Position numbers and translations under genes: made by a program. Positions 9,601 to 17,934 of a stretch of DNA of 38,760 bases are shown piece by piece. The notes beneath the pieces were generated by a model. That model had not been told where the DNA came from, ran no database searches, and worked only from the letters and a program-made list of their open reading frames with translations. The stretch comes from Fusobacteriaceae bacterium UBA2433 (GTDB lineage Bacteria; Fusobacteriota; Fusobacteriia; Fusobacteriales; Fusobacteriaceae): contig DDQV01000138.1 of NCBI GenBank assembly GCA_002342785.1, positions 1-38,760 of the forward strand. Reading direction: 5' to 3'. Each line of letters starts with the position of its first letter. The stretch's first letter is position 1.

Positions 9601-9627
9601 AGTGGTAGAAAATTCTACCACTTTTTT
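9601..9627 (+). terminator. Intrinsic terminator of rnr
   Basis: Perfect 10-bp stem AGTGGTAGAA / TTCTACCACT with a 2-base spacer, then T6, 33 bases after the rnr stop. Confidence 0.85.
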
Positions 9628-9720
9628 ATTTTTTAATAAACTTTTTTTATATTTATTACATCTAAGATTTGAAGGTTTTAAGTAAAACTTACAAAAATAA
9701 TTTCTAACGGAGGTAGATTT

Positions 9721-10200
9721 ATGAAAAAAACTTTTGTTATAATCCTAATTATTAGTTACTTTAATATCAGTCAAGCTAGACCTATTGGTCATTTTGGTGG
9801 TGGTGCTCCCCTTTGGCTTCCTGTTGTTGCAGTGGTAACTGTCTTTGGACTAATCGACATAAATAAACAAAATGAACGAAGAGATTATGAAGATCAAGTA
9901 AGGGAAACTATAATACTTCTTGAAGAAGCTAATACCTTAGAAGAATTAGATAGAGTAAAAAGAGTTCGTTCAAGATATTTTAATCAATCGTTACAGAGTC
10001 TATACCTAGAAAGAAAAAATAATTTAGGTCATATAAACTATTCTAATAAAAATATTACAGATCAAAAAAATCTAACAATATTTTTAATACAGGATGCTGA
10101 CACTTTAGAAGAACTTGAAAAAATAAAACAAGAAAGATTAGAATATTTTACAGATGAAGTTCAAGATAAATATTTTAAAAAGAAAAATTCCCTTAAATAG
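9721..10200 (+). CDS. Unrecognised secreted protein with two internal repeats
   Basis: I do not recognise this 159-residue protein. A signal peptide (about residues 1-19, ending SQA) precedes a Gly-rich PIGHFGGGAP segment, a hydrophobic stretch (about 31-46) that could anchor it, and then two homologous helical repeats, about residues 62-102 and 117-158. Each has the core DTLEEL or NTLEEL, then a basic helix ending in RYF or EYF and a Lys-rich KNNL / KNSL tail. The repeats suggest a small helical bundle in the periplasm or on the membrane. GGAGG lies before the ATG. It is monocistronic and shares a bidirectional terminator with yebC. Confidence 0.7.
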   Translation: MKKTFVIILIISYFNISQARPIGHFGGGAPLWLPVVAVVTVFGLIDINKQNERRDYEDQVRETIILLEEANTLEELDRVKRVRSRYFNQSLQSLYLERKNNLGHINYSNKNITDQKNLTIFLIQDADTLEELEKIKQERLEYFTDEVQDKYFKKKNSLK

Positions 10201-10202
10201 AA

Positions 10203-10230
10203 AAAATGGATTCCATCTGGAATCCATTTT
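10203..10230. terminator. Bidirectional terminator between the repeat protein gene and yebC
   Basis: Perfect 13-bp stem AAAATGGATTCCA / TGGAATCCATTTT around a 2-base centre, with A-rich and T-rich flanks. It lies between convergent genes, two bases after one stop and just beyond the other. Confidence 0.8.
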
Positions 10231-10232
10231 CA

Positions 10233-10985
10233 TTAACCCATTATTTTTTCCATTAACTCATCTGAGATATCAAAGTTAGCATAGACATCATTTACATCTT
10301 CATTATCTTCTAATGCTTCAAATAATTTCATAACTTTTTCAGCCATCTCTTCATCTTCTACTTTAACCATATTTTCAGGAAGCATAACTATCTCTGCTTC
10401 TTCATATTTATATCCAGCTTCAGTCAAGGCTGCAACTACAGCTTGTAATTCAGTATGATCTGTCAATATTTCAAATGTATCATCTTCTACAATTAGATCT
10501 TCTGCTCCCATCTCTAATGCTTCCATCATAAATTCATCAGCGTCTAATCCTTCAGAATTTAATATGATCTGTCCTTTTTTATTAAACATCCATGCTACTG
10601 CACCATCAGAACCCATATTTCCACCATTTTTAGCAAAATTTGATCTTACAGATGAAGCAGATCTATTTTTATTTTCAGTAACTACATCTACTATAAATGC
10701 AGTTCCACCTGGACCATACCCCTCATATCTAATCTCGATATATTCTACTCCAGCTAGTTCTCCAGTTCCTTTTTTTATTGCTCTATCTATATTATCTTTT
10801 GGCATACTCTGTTTTTTTGCCTTCTCAAGTGCTAATCTTAATCTAGGATTAAAGTTTATATCTTTTCCACCTTCTTTTGCTGCTATTGTTACTTCTTTTG
10901 CTAATTTTGTAAACAATTGAGCTCTCCTCTTATCTTGAGCTCCCTTTCTATGCTTAATATTAGACCATTTACTATGCCCTGCCAT
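10233..10985 (-). CDS. yebC: YebC/PmpR family protein
   Basis: A 250-residue member of the YebC/TACO1 family, named first as transcription regulators and in recent work linked to translation through difficult (for example proline-rich) stretches. The N-terminal signature MAGHSKWSNIKHRKGAQD is complete, followed by the usual three-domain layout (TENKNRSASSVRSNFAKNGG and the acidic C-terminal part). An upstream in-frame GTG at 11000 overlaps the GGAGG itself, so I start at the ATG at 10985, which has GGAGG eight bases upstream and gives the family's normal N-terminus. A good promoter is visible upstream. Confidence 0.92.
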   Translation of the reverse strand: MAGHSKWSNIKHRKGAQDKRRAQLFTKLAKEVTIAAKEGGKDINFNPRLRLALEKAKKQSMPKDNIDRAIKKGTGELAGVEYIEIRYEGYGPGGTAFIVDVVTENKNRSASSVRSNFAKNGGNMGSDGAVAWMFNKKGQIILNSEGLDADEFMMEALEMGAEDLIVEDDTFEILTDHTELQAVVAALTEAGYKYEEAEIVMLPENMVKVEDEEMAEKVMKLFEALEDNEDVNDVYANFDISDELMEKIMG

Positions 10986-11028
10986 CTCAATTACCTCCAC
11001 TTATTAGTTTCTTTTATATAGCTTAACA

Positions 11029-11057
11029 ATTTTATCATATTTGGAATAAGTTATCAA
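11029..11057 (-). promoter_or_regulatory. Promoter of yebC
   Basis: On the minus strand TTGATA, 17-base spacer, TAAAAT, with an extended -10 (TGaTAAAAT), about 45 bases before the yebC ATG. Confidence 0.6.
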
Positions 11058-11068
11058 ATCTACACTTT

Positions 11069-11713
11069 TTATGATTTATTTACTTGTTTTATATATCTAT
11101 ACATTGTAGCTTCAGAAGTTTTTAATTTTTCTGCTACATTTCCTACAGATCCCTTTATTAAAAATACTCCCTTTAAATTTAATTTTCTAGTTATCTCTAT
11201 TTTTTTTATATGATCCATCTGTTCTACAGATACAATAGATTCTGTAATAACTTCATTGATTATAGAATCCATAATCTCCTCAATAGAACTTTCAAAACGT
11301 TCCTCTTCCCTGTCTTCAGTTATATTAGCTACACCATAATCGATAAAACTTTCCATTCTTTTTTTTAAATTTACAAAATCTGATATATCGGTATTTATTC
11401 CTAATAATCCAATTATATTTCCCCTCTCATCTCTTATAAAATATGTAGAAGTTTTAAGTTGTCTACCGTCTTTTGTTTTACCATACAAGAGTAGATATTT
11501 TTTATCACTATTTCTATTTTCCTTTATATGTTTAAAGGAAAGATCCGCTAGTGGTCCCCCTACCTTTCTCCCTGAAATATGTCCATTTTTTATGGCTATT
11601 ATAGAATTATTTATATTTCTTACATCGTGAAGTACAACTTCGTAGCTAGGTCCTAAGAAATCAGCCATAAAATTAACTAGATGTATATAAGATTTTAATT
11701 TAGAATTTATCAT
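11069..11713 (-). CDS. YheO/DauR-type PAS-HTH transcriptional regulator
   Basis: A 214-residue DNA-binding regulator. The N-terminal YheO-like PAS domain (about 5-115) contains PSYEVVLHDVRN, GRKVGGPLADL and GLLGINTDISD, all typical. The C-terminal DauR-like helix-turn-helix (about 165-214) reads NVAEKLKTSEATMYRYIKQV. An upstream TTG at 11722 abuts the AAGGGG SD, so the ATG at 11713 with nine bases of spacing is the better start. Relatives such as DauR repress D-arginine catabolism; others control small-molecule metabolism, so the effector is open. The gene is divergent from ygiQ, and three TTTTACC copies lie in the shared upstream region. It may repress itself. Confidence 0.85.
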   Translation of the reverse strand: MINSKLKSYIHLVNFMADFLGPSYEVVLHDVRNINNSIIAIKNGHISGRKVGGPLADLSFKHIKENRNSDKKYLLLYGKTKDGRQLKTSTYFIRDERGNIIGLLGINTDISDFVNLKKRMESFIDYGVANITEDREEERFESSIEEIMDSIINEVITESIVSVEQMDHIKKIEITRKLNLKGVFLIKGSVGNVAEKLKTSEATMYRYIKQVNKS

Positions 11714-11743
11714 GATTACCAACCCCTTTAATTTTATAATTTA

Positions 11744-11800
11744 TTTTACCATAAAAGTTTTTTTTACCACAAAAATTAATTTATCTAAAAGATTTTACCG
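11744..11800. repeat. Three TTTTACC copies between the YheO-type regulator and ygiQ
   Basis: TTTTACCATAAAAG (11744-11757), TTTTACCACAAAAAT (11762-11776) and TTTTACCG (11793-11800) are direct repeats, the first two 18 bases apart. Read on the minus strand, the first forms TGgTAAAAT, a possible extended -10 of the regulator gene. They could be operators; this is inference. Confidence 0.35.
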
Positions 11801-11819
11801 TGCAATAACAGTGCATATA

Positions 11820-11828
11820 TGATATAAT
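11820..11828 (+). promoter_or_regulatory. Candidate extended -10 promoter of ygiQ
   Basis: TGaTATAAT with a weak -35 (GTGCAA, 17 bases upstream), 62 bases before the ygiQ ATG. A TGCA-N7-TGCA repeat lies over the -35 area. Confidence 0.4.
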
Positions 11829-11889
11829 ATATAGTGTTTTAGAATAATTATTTTAGTTTAATATAATATATTAATAGAGGGAGAAAAAT

Positions 11890-13686
11890 ATGTTTTTACC
11901 AACTACCAGGGAAGAGATGGATAGATTAGGCTGGGATTCTTTAGATATAATCCTAATTTCTGGAGATTCCTATGTAGATACTTCATTTAATGGAAGTGCT
12001 GTTATTGGAAAATATCTATCAAAATATGGATTTAAGGTAGGTATAATTGCCCAACCAGATATAGATAATAACGAAGATATTCAAAGATTGGGAGTTCCTA
12101 ATTTATATTGGGCAATCTCTGCTGGATGTGTTGATTCTATGGTGGCCAACTATACTGCCACTAAAAAAAGAAGACAGAAAGATGACTTTACTCCAGGTGG
12201 TTTAAATAACAAACGACCTGATAGAGCTACTATTTCATATACAAATCTTATAAAAAGAAATTTTAAAAAAACGCCTAAGCCAATTGTTATTGGTGGAATA
12301 GAAGCTAGTTTACGTAGAACTGTTCACTATGATTTTTGGACAAATAAATTACGAAAATCAATATTATTTAATTCAAAAGCTGATATTCTTTCCTATGGTA
12401 TGGGAGAAAGATCTATGCTTGAGTTAGCTCATGCTATTCAAAATGGGGATGACTATACTAATATTCGTGGAATTTGCTATATTGCAAAAAAACCTAAAGA
12501 TGGATATTTAGAACTTCCTAGCTTTGATGAATGTAAAGGTGATAAACATAAATTTATAGAAGCATTTCAAAAATTTTATATAAATAATGATCATATTACA
12601 GCTATAGGATTATCACAAAAACAAGATACACGATATCTAATTCAAAATCCACCATCTATAATTCCTACAACTGAGGAGATGGATGAGATCTATGGATTAG
12701 AATATGAGAGAGCCCTTCATCCATACTATAAAAAAATGGGAGATGTAAAATCTTTAGATACTATTATAAATTCAGTTACTACCCATAGAGGTTGTTATGG
12801 TGAGTGTAATTTCTGTGCCATTGCAGTTCATCAAGGAAGAACTATTATAGAAAGAAGTATTGATTCCATTGTAAAAGAAGTTGAAGATATCTCTTTAACA
12901 AGATCATTTAAAGGTTATATCTCTGATCTAGGTGGTCCTACGGCTAATATGTATGGAATTGAATGTCTAAAAAAACAAAAATTTGGAGCCTGTAAAGATA
13001 TTAGGTGTATGTATCCTAAGACTTGTAAAACTTTGAATGTAAATCACAATAAACAATTAGAACTACTAGATAGAGTAAAAAAAGTAGAGGGAATAAAAAA
13101 AGTATTTATAGCTTCTGGAATAAGATATGATCTTATCTTAGACGACAATAAGTGTGGTTCTTTATACCTTGAAAATTTAGTTGAAAACCATGTATCGGGA
13201 CAATTAAAAATAGCTCCTGAACATACTGAAGATAAGATATTAAGTCTTATGGGAAAACAAGGAAAAGATATTTTAAAAAAATTTAAGGATGAATTTTATA
13301 AATTAAATGATCGACTAGGTAAAAAACAATTTTTAACTTACTATCTAATTGCAGCTCATCCAGGATGTAATGAAAGAGATATGAGAGATCTTAAAAATTT
13401 TGCCAGTCATGAATTAAAAATTAATCCTGAACAAGTTCAAATTTTTACTCCTACCCCATCGACATATTCTACCCTTATGTATTATACTGAGATAGATCCA
13501 TTTACAGGAAAATCTATTGTGGTAGAGAAAGATACTGCTAGAAAATACAAACAAAAAGATATTTTAATAGATAAAGATTCAAAAAATGGATATATGGGAA
13601 ATTCTTATAACAAGGAGCATTCTAAATCTAAAAATAAACCCGAGAATAATAAATTCAAAGGTAAAAATAAATTTAAAAAGAAATAA
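11890..13686 (+). CDS. ygiQ: YgiQ family radical SAM protein
   Basis: A 598-residue radical SAM enzyme of the YgiQ family (UPF0313). The N-terminus MFLPTTREEMDRLGWDSLDIILISGD is typical of the family, followed by a cobalamin-binding-like Rossmann region (about 15-290). The Fe-S motif CYGECNFC (Cys302, Cys306, Cys309) starts the radical SAM core. The C-terminal region (HPGCNERDMRDL, QIFTPTPSTYSTLMYYTEIDPFTG) is conserved, and the basic Lys/Asn-rich tail (about 565-598) is low complexity. The reaction is not established. AGAGGGAG lies before the ATG. It is 60 bases upstream of der on the same strand, and the two are probably co-transcribed. Confidence 0.9.
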   Translation: MFLPTTREEMDRLGWDSLDIILISGDSYVDTSFNGSAVIGKYLSKYGFKVGIIAQPDIDNNEDIQRLGVPNLYWAISAGCVDSMVANYTATKKRRQKDDFTPGGLNNKRPDRATISYTNLIKRNFKKTPKPIVIGGIEASLRRTVHYDFWTNKLRKSILFNSKADILSYGMGERSMLELAHAIQNGDDYTNIRGICYIAKKPKDGYLELPSFDECKGDKHKFIEAFQKFYINNDHITAIGLSQKQDTRYLIQNPPSIIPTTEEMDEIYGLEYERALHPYYKKMGDVKSLDTIINSVTTHRGCYGECNFCAIAVHQGRTIIERSIDSIVKEVEDISLTRSFKGYISDLGGPTANMYGIECLKKQKFGACKDIRCMYPKTCKTLNVNHNKQLELLDRVKKVEGIKKVFIASGIRYDLILDDNKCGSLYLENLVENHVSGQLKIAPEHTEDKILSLMGKQGKDILKKFKDEFYKLNDRLGKKQFLTYYLIAAHPGCNERDMRDLKNFASHELKINPEQVQIFTPTPSTYSTLMYYTEIDPFTGKSIVVEKDTARKYKQKDILIDKDSKNGYMGNSYNKEHSKSKNKPENNKFKGKNKFKKK

Positions 13687-13746
13687 AAACGACTCTTCTT
13701 TCTTATAAAAACTAGAAAAGAAGAAGTTATTAGGAGGAATAAAATT

Positions 13747-15060
13747 ATGAAACCAATAGTTGCCATAGTTGGTAGACCAAACGTTGGAAAATCTACTCTA
13801 TTTAATAAATTAGTAGGAGATAGAGTAGCTATCGTTGATAACCAACCAGGTGTTACAAGAGATAGACTTTATAGGGAAACAGAGTGGTGTGGAACAGAAT
13901 TTGTTTTAGTTGATACAGGTGGACTAGAACCTAGAAGTCACGATTTTATGATGGTTAATATCAAAAAACAAGCTGAAGTTGCCATGAATGAAGCAGATGT
14001 TATTTTATTTGTTGTAGATGGTAAAGCCGGTGTTACCGCCTTAGATGAAGAGGTAGCATATCTTCTTAGAAAGAAAAATAAACATGTAATCTTATGTGTA
14101 AATAAAATAGATAACTATCAAGCTCAATTAGAAGATACCTATGATTTCTGGGGATTAGGATTTGAAGATCTAGCTCCTGTTTCAGCAGAGCATAAGGTAA
14201 ACTTAGGAGATATGTTAGATACTGTAGTAAAACATATCAACCAATTAGATCTTCCAGAAGAGGAAGAGGGAATAAAGATTGCTCTTATTGGTAGACCAAA
14301 TGCAGGAAAATCATCTTTAACTAATAGATTATTGGGAGAAGAAAGAAGTATTGTCAGTGATATTGCAGGTACTACTCGTGATTCTATTGACTCATCATTT
14401 GTCCATAACGGTGAAAAATATGTACTTATAGATACAGCTGGTATCAGAAGAAAATCAAGAGTCGAAGAAGATTTAGAATATTATTCTGTACTTAGAGCAA
14501 TTAAGAGTATTAAGAGAGCTGATGTTTGTTTTATGTTAGTAGATGGTAAAGATGGTCTCACTGAGCAAGATAAAAGAATTGCAGGTATTGCCCACGAAGA
14601 ACAAAAACCTTTAGTTATTGTTATGAACAAATGGGATATTGTAGAAAAAGAAACTACAACTATGCATAAGATGAAGGAATATTTGAGAGAGGAACTACCA
14701 TTTTTAAGTTATGCTCCTATAGAATTTGTATCTGCTTTAACAGGTCAGAGAACATTAAAATTACTCGATCATGTAGATTTAATTCATGCAGAATATCATA
14801 AAAGAATTAGTACAGGATTATTAAATACAGTCTTAAAAGAAGCTATGGTTTTAAACGCTCCACCAACTAGAAAAGGTAGAGTTGTTAAAGTTAACTATTG
14901 TTCACAAGTTTCAGCTGCCCCTCCTAAGTTTGTTATATTCTGTAACCACCCAGAGTTATTACATTTTTCATATATTAGATATATTGAAAATAAATTTAGA
15001 GAAGCATTTGGATTTGAAGGTTGCCCATTGACCTTTGTAGTAAATAAAAAAGGTGACTAA
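13747..15060 (+). CDS. der: Ribosome biogenesis GTPase Der (EngA)
   Basis: A 437-residue protein with two tandem GTPase domains and a C-terminal KH-like domain, unique to Der. First G1 is GRPNVGKST (residues 8-16), with DTGG and NKID following; second G1 is GRPNAGKSS (about 182-190), with DTAGIRRKSRVEEDLEYYS and NKWD following. The KH-like part (about 350-437) contains PPTRKGRVVKVNY and FVIFCNHPELLHFSY. Der acts in assembly of the 50S ribosomal subunit. AGGAGG lies before the ATG. The gene ends at a strong terminator before prfB. Confidence 0.96.
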   Translation: MKPIVAIVGRPNVGKSTLFNKLVGDRVAIVDNQPGVTRDRLYRETEWCGTEFVLVDTGGLEPRSHDFMMVNIKKQAEVAMNEADVILFVVDGKAGVTALDEEVAYLLRKKNKHVILCVNKIDNYQAQLEDTYDFWGLGFEDLAPVSAEHKVNLGDMLDTVVKHINQLDLPEEEEGIKIALIGRPNAGKSSLTNRLLGEERSIVSDIAGTTRDSIDSSFVHNGEKYVLIDTAGIRRKSRVEEDLEYYSVLRAIKSIKRADVCFMLVDGKDGLTEQDKRIAGIAHEEQKPLVIVMNKWDIVEKETTTMHKMKEYLREELPFLSYAPIEFVSALTGQRTLKLLDHVDLIHAEYHKRISTGLLNTVLKEAMVLNAPPTRKGRVVKVNYCSQVSAAPPKFVIFCNHPELLHFSYIRYIENKFREAFGFEGCPLTFVVNKKGD

Positions 15061-15087
15061 AAAATTTAAGATTAAATTTAAGTAATC

Positions 15088-15127
15088 AAAAGATGATTTC
15101 TGTAACTTACAGAAGTCATCTTTTTTA
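15088..15127 (+). terminator. Intrinsic terminator of der
   Basis: Long stem AAAAGATGA-t-TTCTGTAA / TTACAGAA-g-TCATCTTTT with one internal mismatch, then T6, about 28 bases after the der stop. Confidence 0.85.
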
Positions 15128-15151
15128 GGTCTTAACAGTCTATGAGTATAA

Positions 15152-15180
15152 TTGAAAATAAAGGAATTTCATGCTATAAT
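15152..15180 (+). promoter_or_regulatory. Promoter of prfB-gltX
   Basis: TTGAAA, 17-base spacer, TATAAT, with extended -10 (TGcTATAAT), 50 bases before the prfB ATG and just after the der terminator. This is the best promoter match in the window. Confidence 0.75.
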
Positions 15181-15229
15181 TTTTTTAATAAAAATATAAT
15201 TAAAAAAACAAAGAGTATAGGCGGTAAAA

Positions 15230-16328
15230 ATGGATATTTTAGAAGTAAAAAGAGATATGATAGAGATAAAGGAGAAATTAACTGAGATTAGGGGGCACCT
15301 TTGACTTAGAAGACAAAATTTCTGAGATAAAAAAATTAGAGGAGAAAACCCTAAAAGATGGATTTTGGAACGATAAAAATAAAAGTTCTAAGATAATTAA
15401 AAATTTAAATTCTTTAAAAGTAATAGTAGGAGAATATAATGATATCTCCAACGATATTGATGAATTAGATCTACTCATTGAATTTGTAGAAGATGGGGAA
15501 GAAGATTTTGAAAAGGAACTTCAGACTAAATTTTCTAAACTTCAAAAAGAAGTGGAAGCCTTTGATACTAGTTTACTTTTAAATGGTGAGTATGATGAAA
15601 ATGGTGCTATCTTTACTATTCATGCAGGTGCTGGCGGAACAGAATCTTGTGATTGGGCAGAGATGTTATACAGGATGTATAGTAGATGGTTTAACTCTAA
15701 AGGTTATAAGGTTGAAGAGTTAGATTATCAACCAGGAGATCAAGTAGGAATAAAATCTATTACTATCTTGGTCAGTGGTTCGAGAGCCTATGGATATCTA
15801 AAAGGGGAAAAAGGAGTTCATAGATTAGTAAGAATTTCTCCCTTTGATGCTGCAAAAAAAAGACATACATCTTTTGCTTCTATAGATGTTACCCCAGAAA
15901 TTGATGATTCTATTAATATAGAGATTGTTTCTAGTGATTTAAAAGTAGATACATTTAGAGCAGGAGGAGCAGGGGGACAACATGTAAACACTACTGATTC
16001 TGCAGTTAGGATGACACATATTCCAACAGGAGTAATCGTGGGATGTCAAAGTGGTAGATCTCAACTTCAAAATAGGGAAACAGCCTTAAAGATGTTAAAA
16101 TCTAAGTTATTAGAGATTGAGATGAAAAAAAGAGAAGACGAATTAAAAAGACTCCATGGAGAACAATCTGATAATAGTTGGGGAAACCAAATAAGATCAT
16201 ATGTATTTCAACCATATACCATGGTTAAAGATCATAGAACCAATACAGAAAGTGGAAATGTAAAAGCAGTTATGGATGGAGAGATAGATAATTTTATAAC
16301 CGGATATTTAAGATGGATAAAAAAATAA
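15230..16328 (+). CDS. prfB: Peptide chain release factor 2, with programmed +1 frameshift
   Basis: RF2 releases the peptide at UGA and UAA. The gene is in two frames: ATG at 15230 starts a 24-codon leader ending CTT-TGA (TGA 15302-15304). A +1 slip at CTT skips T15302 and reads GAC, which continues open to 16328, giving 365 residues, the same length as E. coli RF2. The slip site has the classical layout AGGGGG-CAC-CTT-TGA-C, with the internal SD-like AGGGGG three bases before CTT. The anticodon-mimic SPF is at residues 203-205 and the catalytic GGQ at 248-250. Frameshift autoregulation by RF2 level is established for this gene. gltX follows after 19 bases. Confidence 0.96.
15290..15305 (+). 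promoter_or_regulatory. RF2 programmed frameshift site
   Basis: AGGGGGCACCTTTGAC: internal SD-like sequence, CTT slippery codon, in-frame TGA followed by C, the poor termination context used for autoregulation of prfB. Confidence 0.95.
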
Positions 16329-16347
16329 ATTTAGGAGGTATGCAAAT

Positions 16348-17859
16348 ATGTGTAAAGAAATTAGAACGAGAGTAGCACCTTCTCCAACAGGAGATCCCCA
16401 TGTGGGAACAGCTTATATAGCTTTATTTAATTTAGCTATGGCAAAAAGAAACGGAGGTTCATTTCTACTTAGAATAGAAGATACAGATCAAACGAGAACT
16501 ACTGCTGATTCAGAAAAACAAATATTTGATACTTTAAATTGGTTGGAATTAGGTTGGGATGAAGGTCCAGACGTAGGTGGAAACTATGGTCCATATAGAC
16601 AATCTGAAAGATTTGATCTATACGGAAAATATGCTGAAGAGTTAGTAGAAAAAGGTGAAGCTTACTATTGTTTCTGCACAAGAGATAGATTAGATAAATT
16701 AAGGGAAAGACAAAAAGCTATGAAAAAAGCTCCTGGATATGATGGACATTGTAGATCATTATCTAAAGAAGAAGTTGCAGCTAAATTAGAAGCTGGAGAA
16801 GAATATGTAATCAGACTTAAGATGCCATATGACGGTGAAACTGTTATAAAAGATATTTTAAGAGGTGACATTGTCTTTGAAAATGATAAGATCGATGACC
16901 AAATCTTAATAAAAGGTGATGGATTTCCAACTTATCATCTAGCTAATGTAGTAGACGATCATCTAATGGGTATAACTCATGTTATAAGAGCAGAAGAATG
17001 GATTGCTTCTACTCCTAAACATATTCAAATGTATAAAGCTTTTGGATGGGATATGCCACAATTTATTCATATGCCGTTACTTAGAAATGCAGACAGAACA
17101 AAGATCTCTAAAAGAAAAAATCCTGTATCATTAAATTACTACTATGAAGAAGGATATATCAAAGAGGGTATGGTAAATTTCTTAGGTCTTATGGGATACT
17201 CTATGGGAGACAACAAAGAGATCTTTAGCTTAACTGAATTTATTGAAAGTTTTGATATCACAAGGGTATCATTAGGAGGTCCTATTTTTGATTTAGAAAA
17301 ATTAGGATGGGTAAATAACCAACATATGAGAATGAAAGACTTAAAAGAATTAACTGAACTATCTAAAAGATTTTTCGTTGCAAGAGGATTTGTATCTGAA
17401 GATGCTGATGAAAAAGAGATGAAAACTTTGGAAAAAGTAGTTGAAATCTTAAGAGAAACTGCTACTACTATGAAAAAATTAGCAGAGTTATCTGACATAT
17501 ACTATGTAGATGACTTTAAATTACCTGAAGTGACTGAAGATATGAGTAATAAAGCAAAAAAACCTATTCAAAGACTTCATAATGCTATAAAAGGTGAAGA
17601 TGAGGTTAAAGCTATCAAATGTTTCGTAGAAAAATTAGAACTTGCTCCAGAAGAATTAACAGTAGAAGAAGCTAAAGATATTTTAAACGATACTTTAGAT
17701 ACTATGGGAACAGGACCTGGTAAAGTATTTATGCCACTTAGAGCAGTAATTACTGGTAGAGGAAAAGGTGCTGAACTATATAATGTTATTTCTATCATTG
17801 GAAAAGCAAGAACTTTAGCTAGAATCAAAAATATGAACGAACAATATAAGATGTATTAA
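16348..17859 (+). CDS. gltX: Glutamyl-tRNA synthetase
   Basis: A 503-residue class I aminoacyl-tRNA synthetase charging tRNA-Glu. The HIGH-type motif is HVGT (residues 18-21) within RVAPSPTGDPHVGTAY; the KMSKS-type motif is KISKRK (252-257). A Cys-rich insertion (YCFCT...YDGHC, about 108-135) resembles the zinc-binding stem-contact region of some GluRS. The C-terminal anticodon-binding domain (about 330-503) ends with the typical LYNVISIIGKARTLARI. AGGAGG lies before the ATG. It is the second gene of the prfB-gltX unit and ends at a bidirectional terminator. Confidence 0.96.
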   Translation: MCKEIRTRVAPSPTGDPHVGTAYIALFNLAMAKRNGGSFLLRIEDTDQTRTTADSEKQIFDTLNWLELGWDEGPDVGGNYGPYRQSERFDLYGKYAEELVEKGEAYYCFCTRDRLDKLRERQKAMKKAPGYDGHCRSLSKEEVAAKLEAGEEYVIRLKMPYDGETVIKDILRGDIVFENDKIDDQILIKGDGFPTYHLANVVDDHLMGITHVIRAEEWIASTPKHIQMYKAFGWDMPQFIHMPLLRNADRTKISKRKNPVSLNYYYEEGYIKEGMVNFLGLMGYSMGDNKEIFSLTEFIESFDITRVSLGGPIFDLEKLGWVNNQHMRMKDLKELTELSKRFFVARGFVSEDADEKEMKTLEKVVEILRETATTMKKLAELSDIYYVDDFKLPEVTEDMSNKAKKPIQRLHNAIKGEDEVKAIKCFVEKLELAPEELTVEEAKDILNDTLDTMGTGPGKVFMPLRAVITGRGKGAELYNVISIIGKARTLARIKNMNEQYKMY

Positions 17860-17880
17860 TCAAATATAAATAAATAAAAT

Positions 17881-17914
17881 AAAAGGAATTAATTTAATCA
17901 TTAATTCCTTTTTA
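17881..17914. terminator. Bidirectional terminator between gltX and the POT gene
   Basis: 13-bp stem AAAAGGAATTAAT / ATTAATTCCTTTT with a 6-base loop, flanked by A-rich and T-rich runs, between convergent genes. Confidence 0.8.
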
Positions 17915-17934
17915 TTTTTATATATTTATATTTT

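Noticed and set aside
10564..10920. 118-residue plus-strand open frame in yebC
   Set aside because: Antisense shadow of a conserved gene; no SD or family features.
13688..13730. Possible hairpin between ygiQ and der (CTTCTTTCT / AGAAAAGAAG)
   Set aside because: Imperfect stem with no T run on the plus strand; ygiQ and der are more likely one unit.
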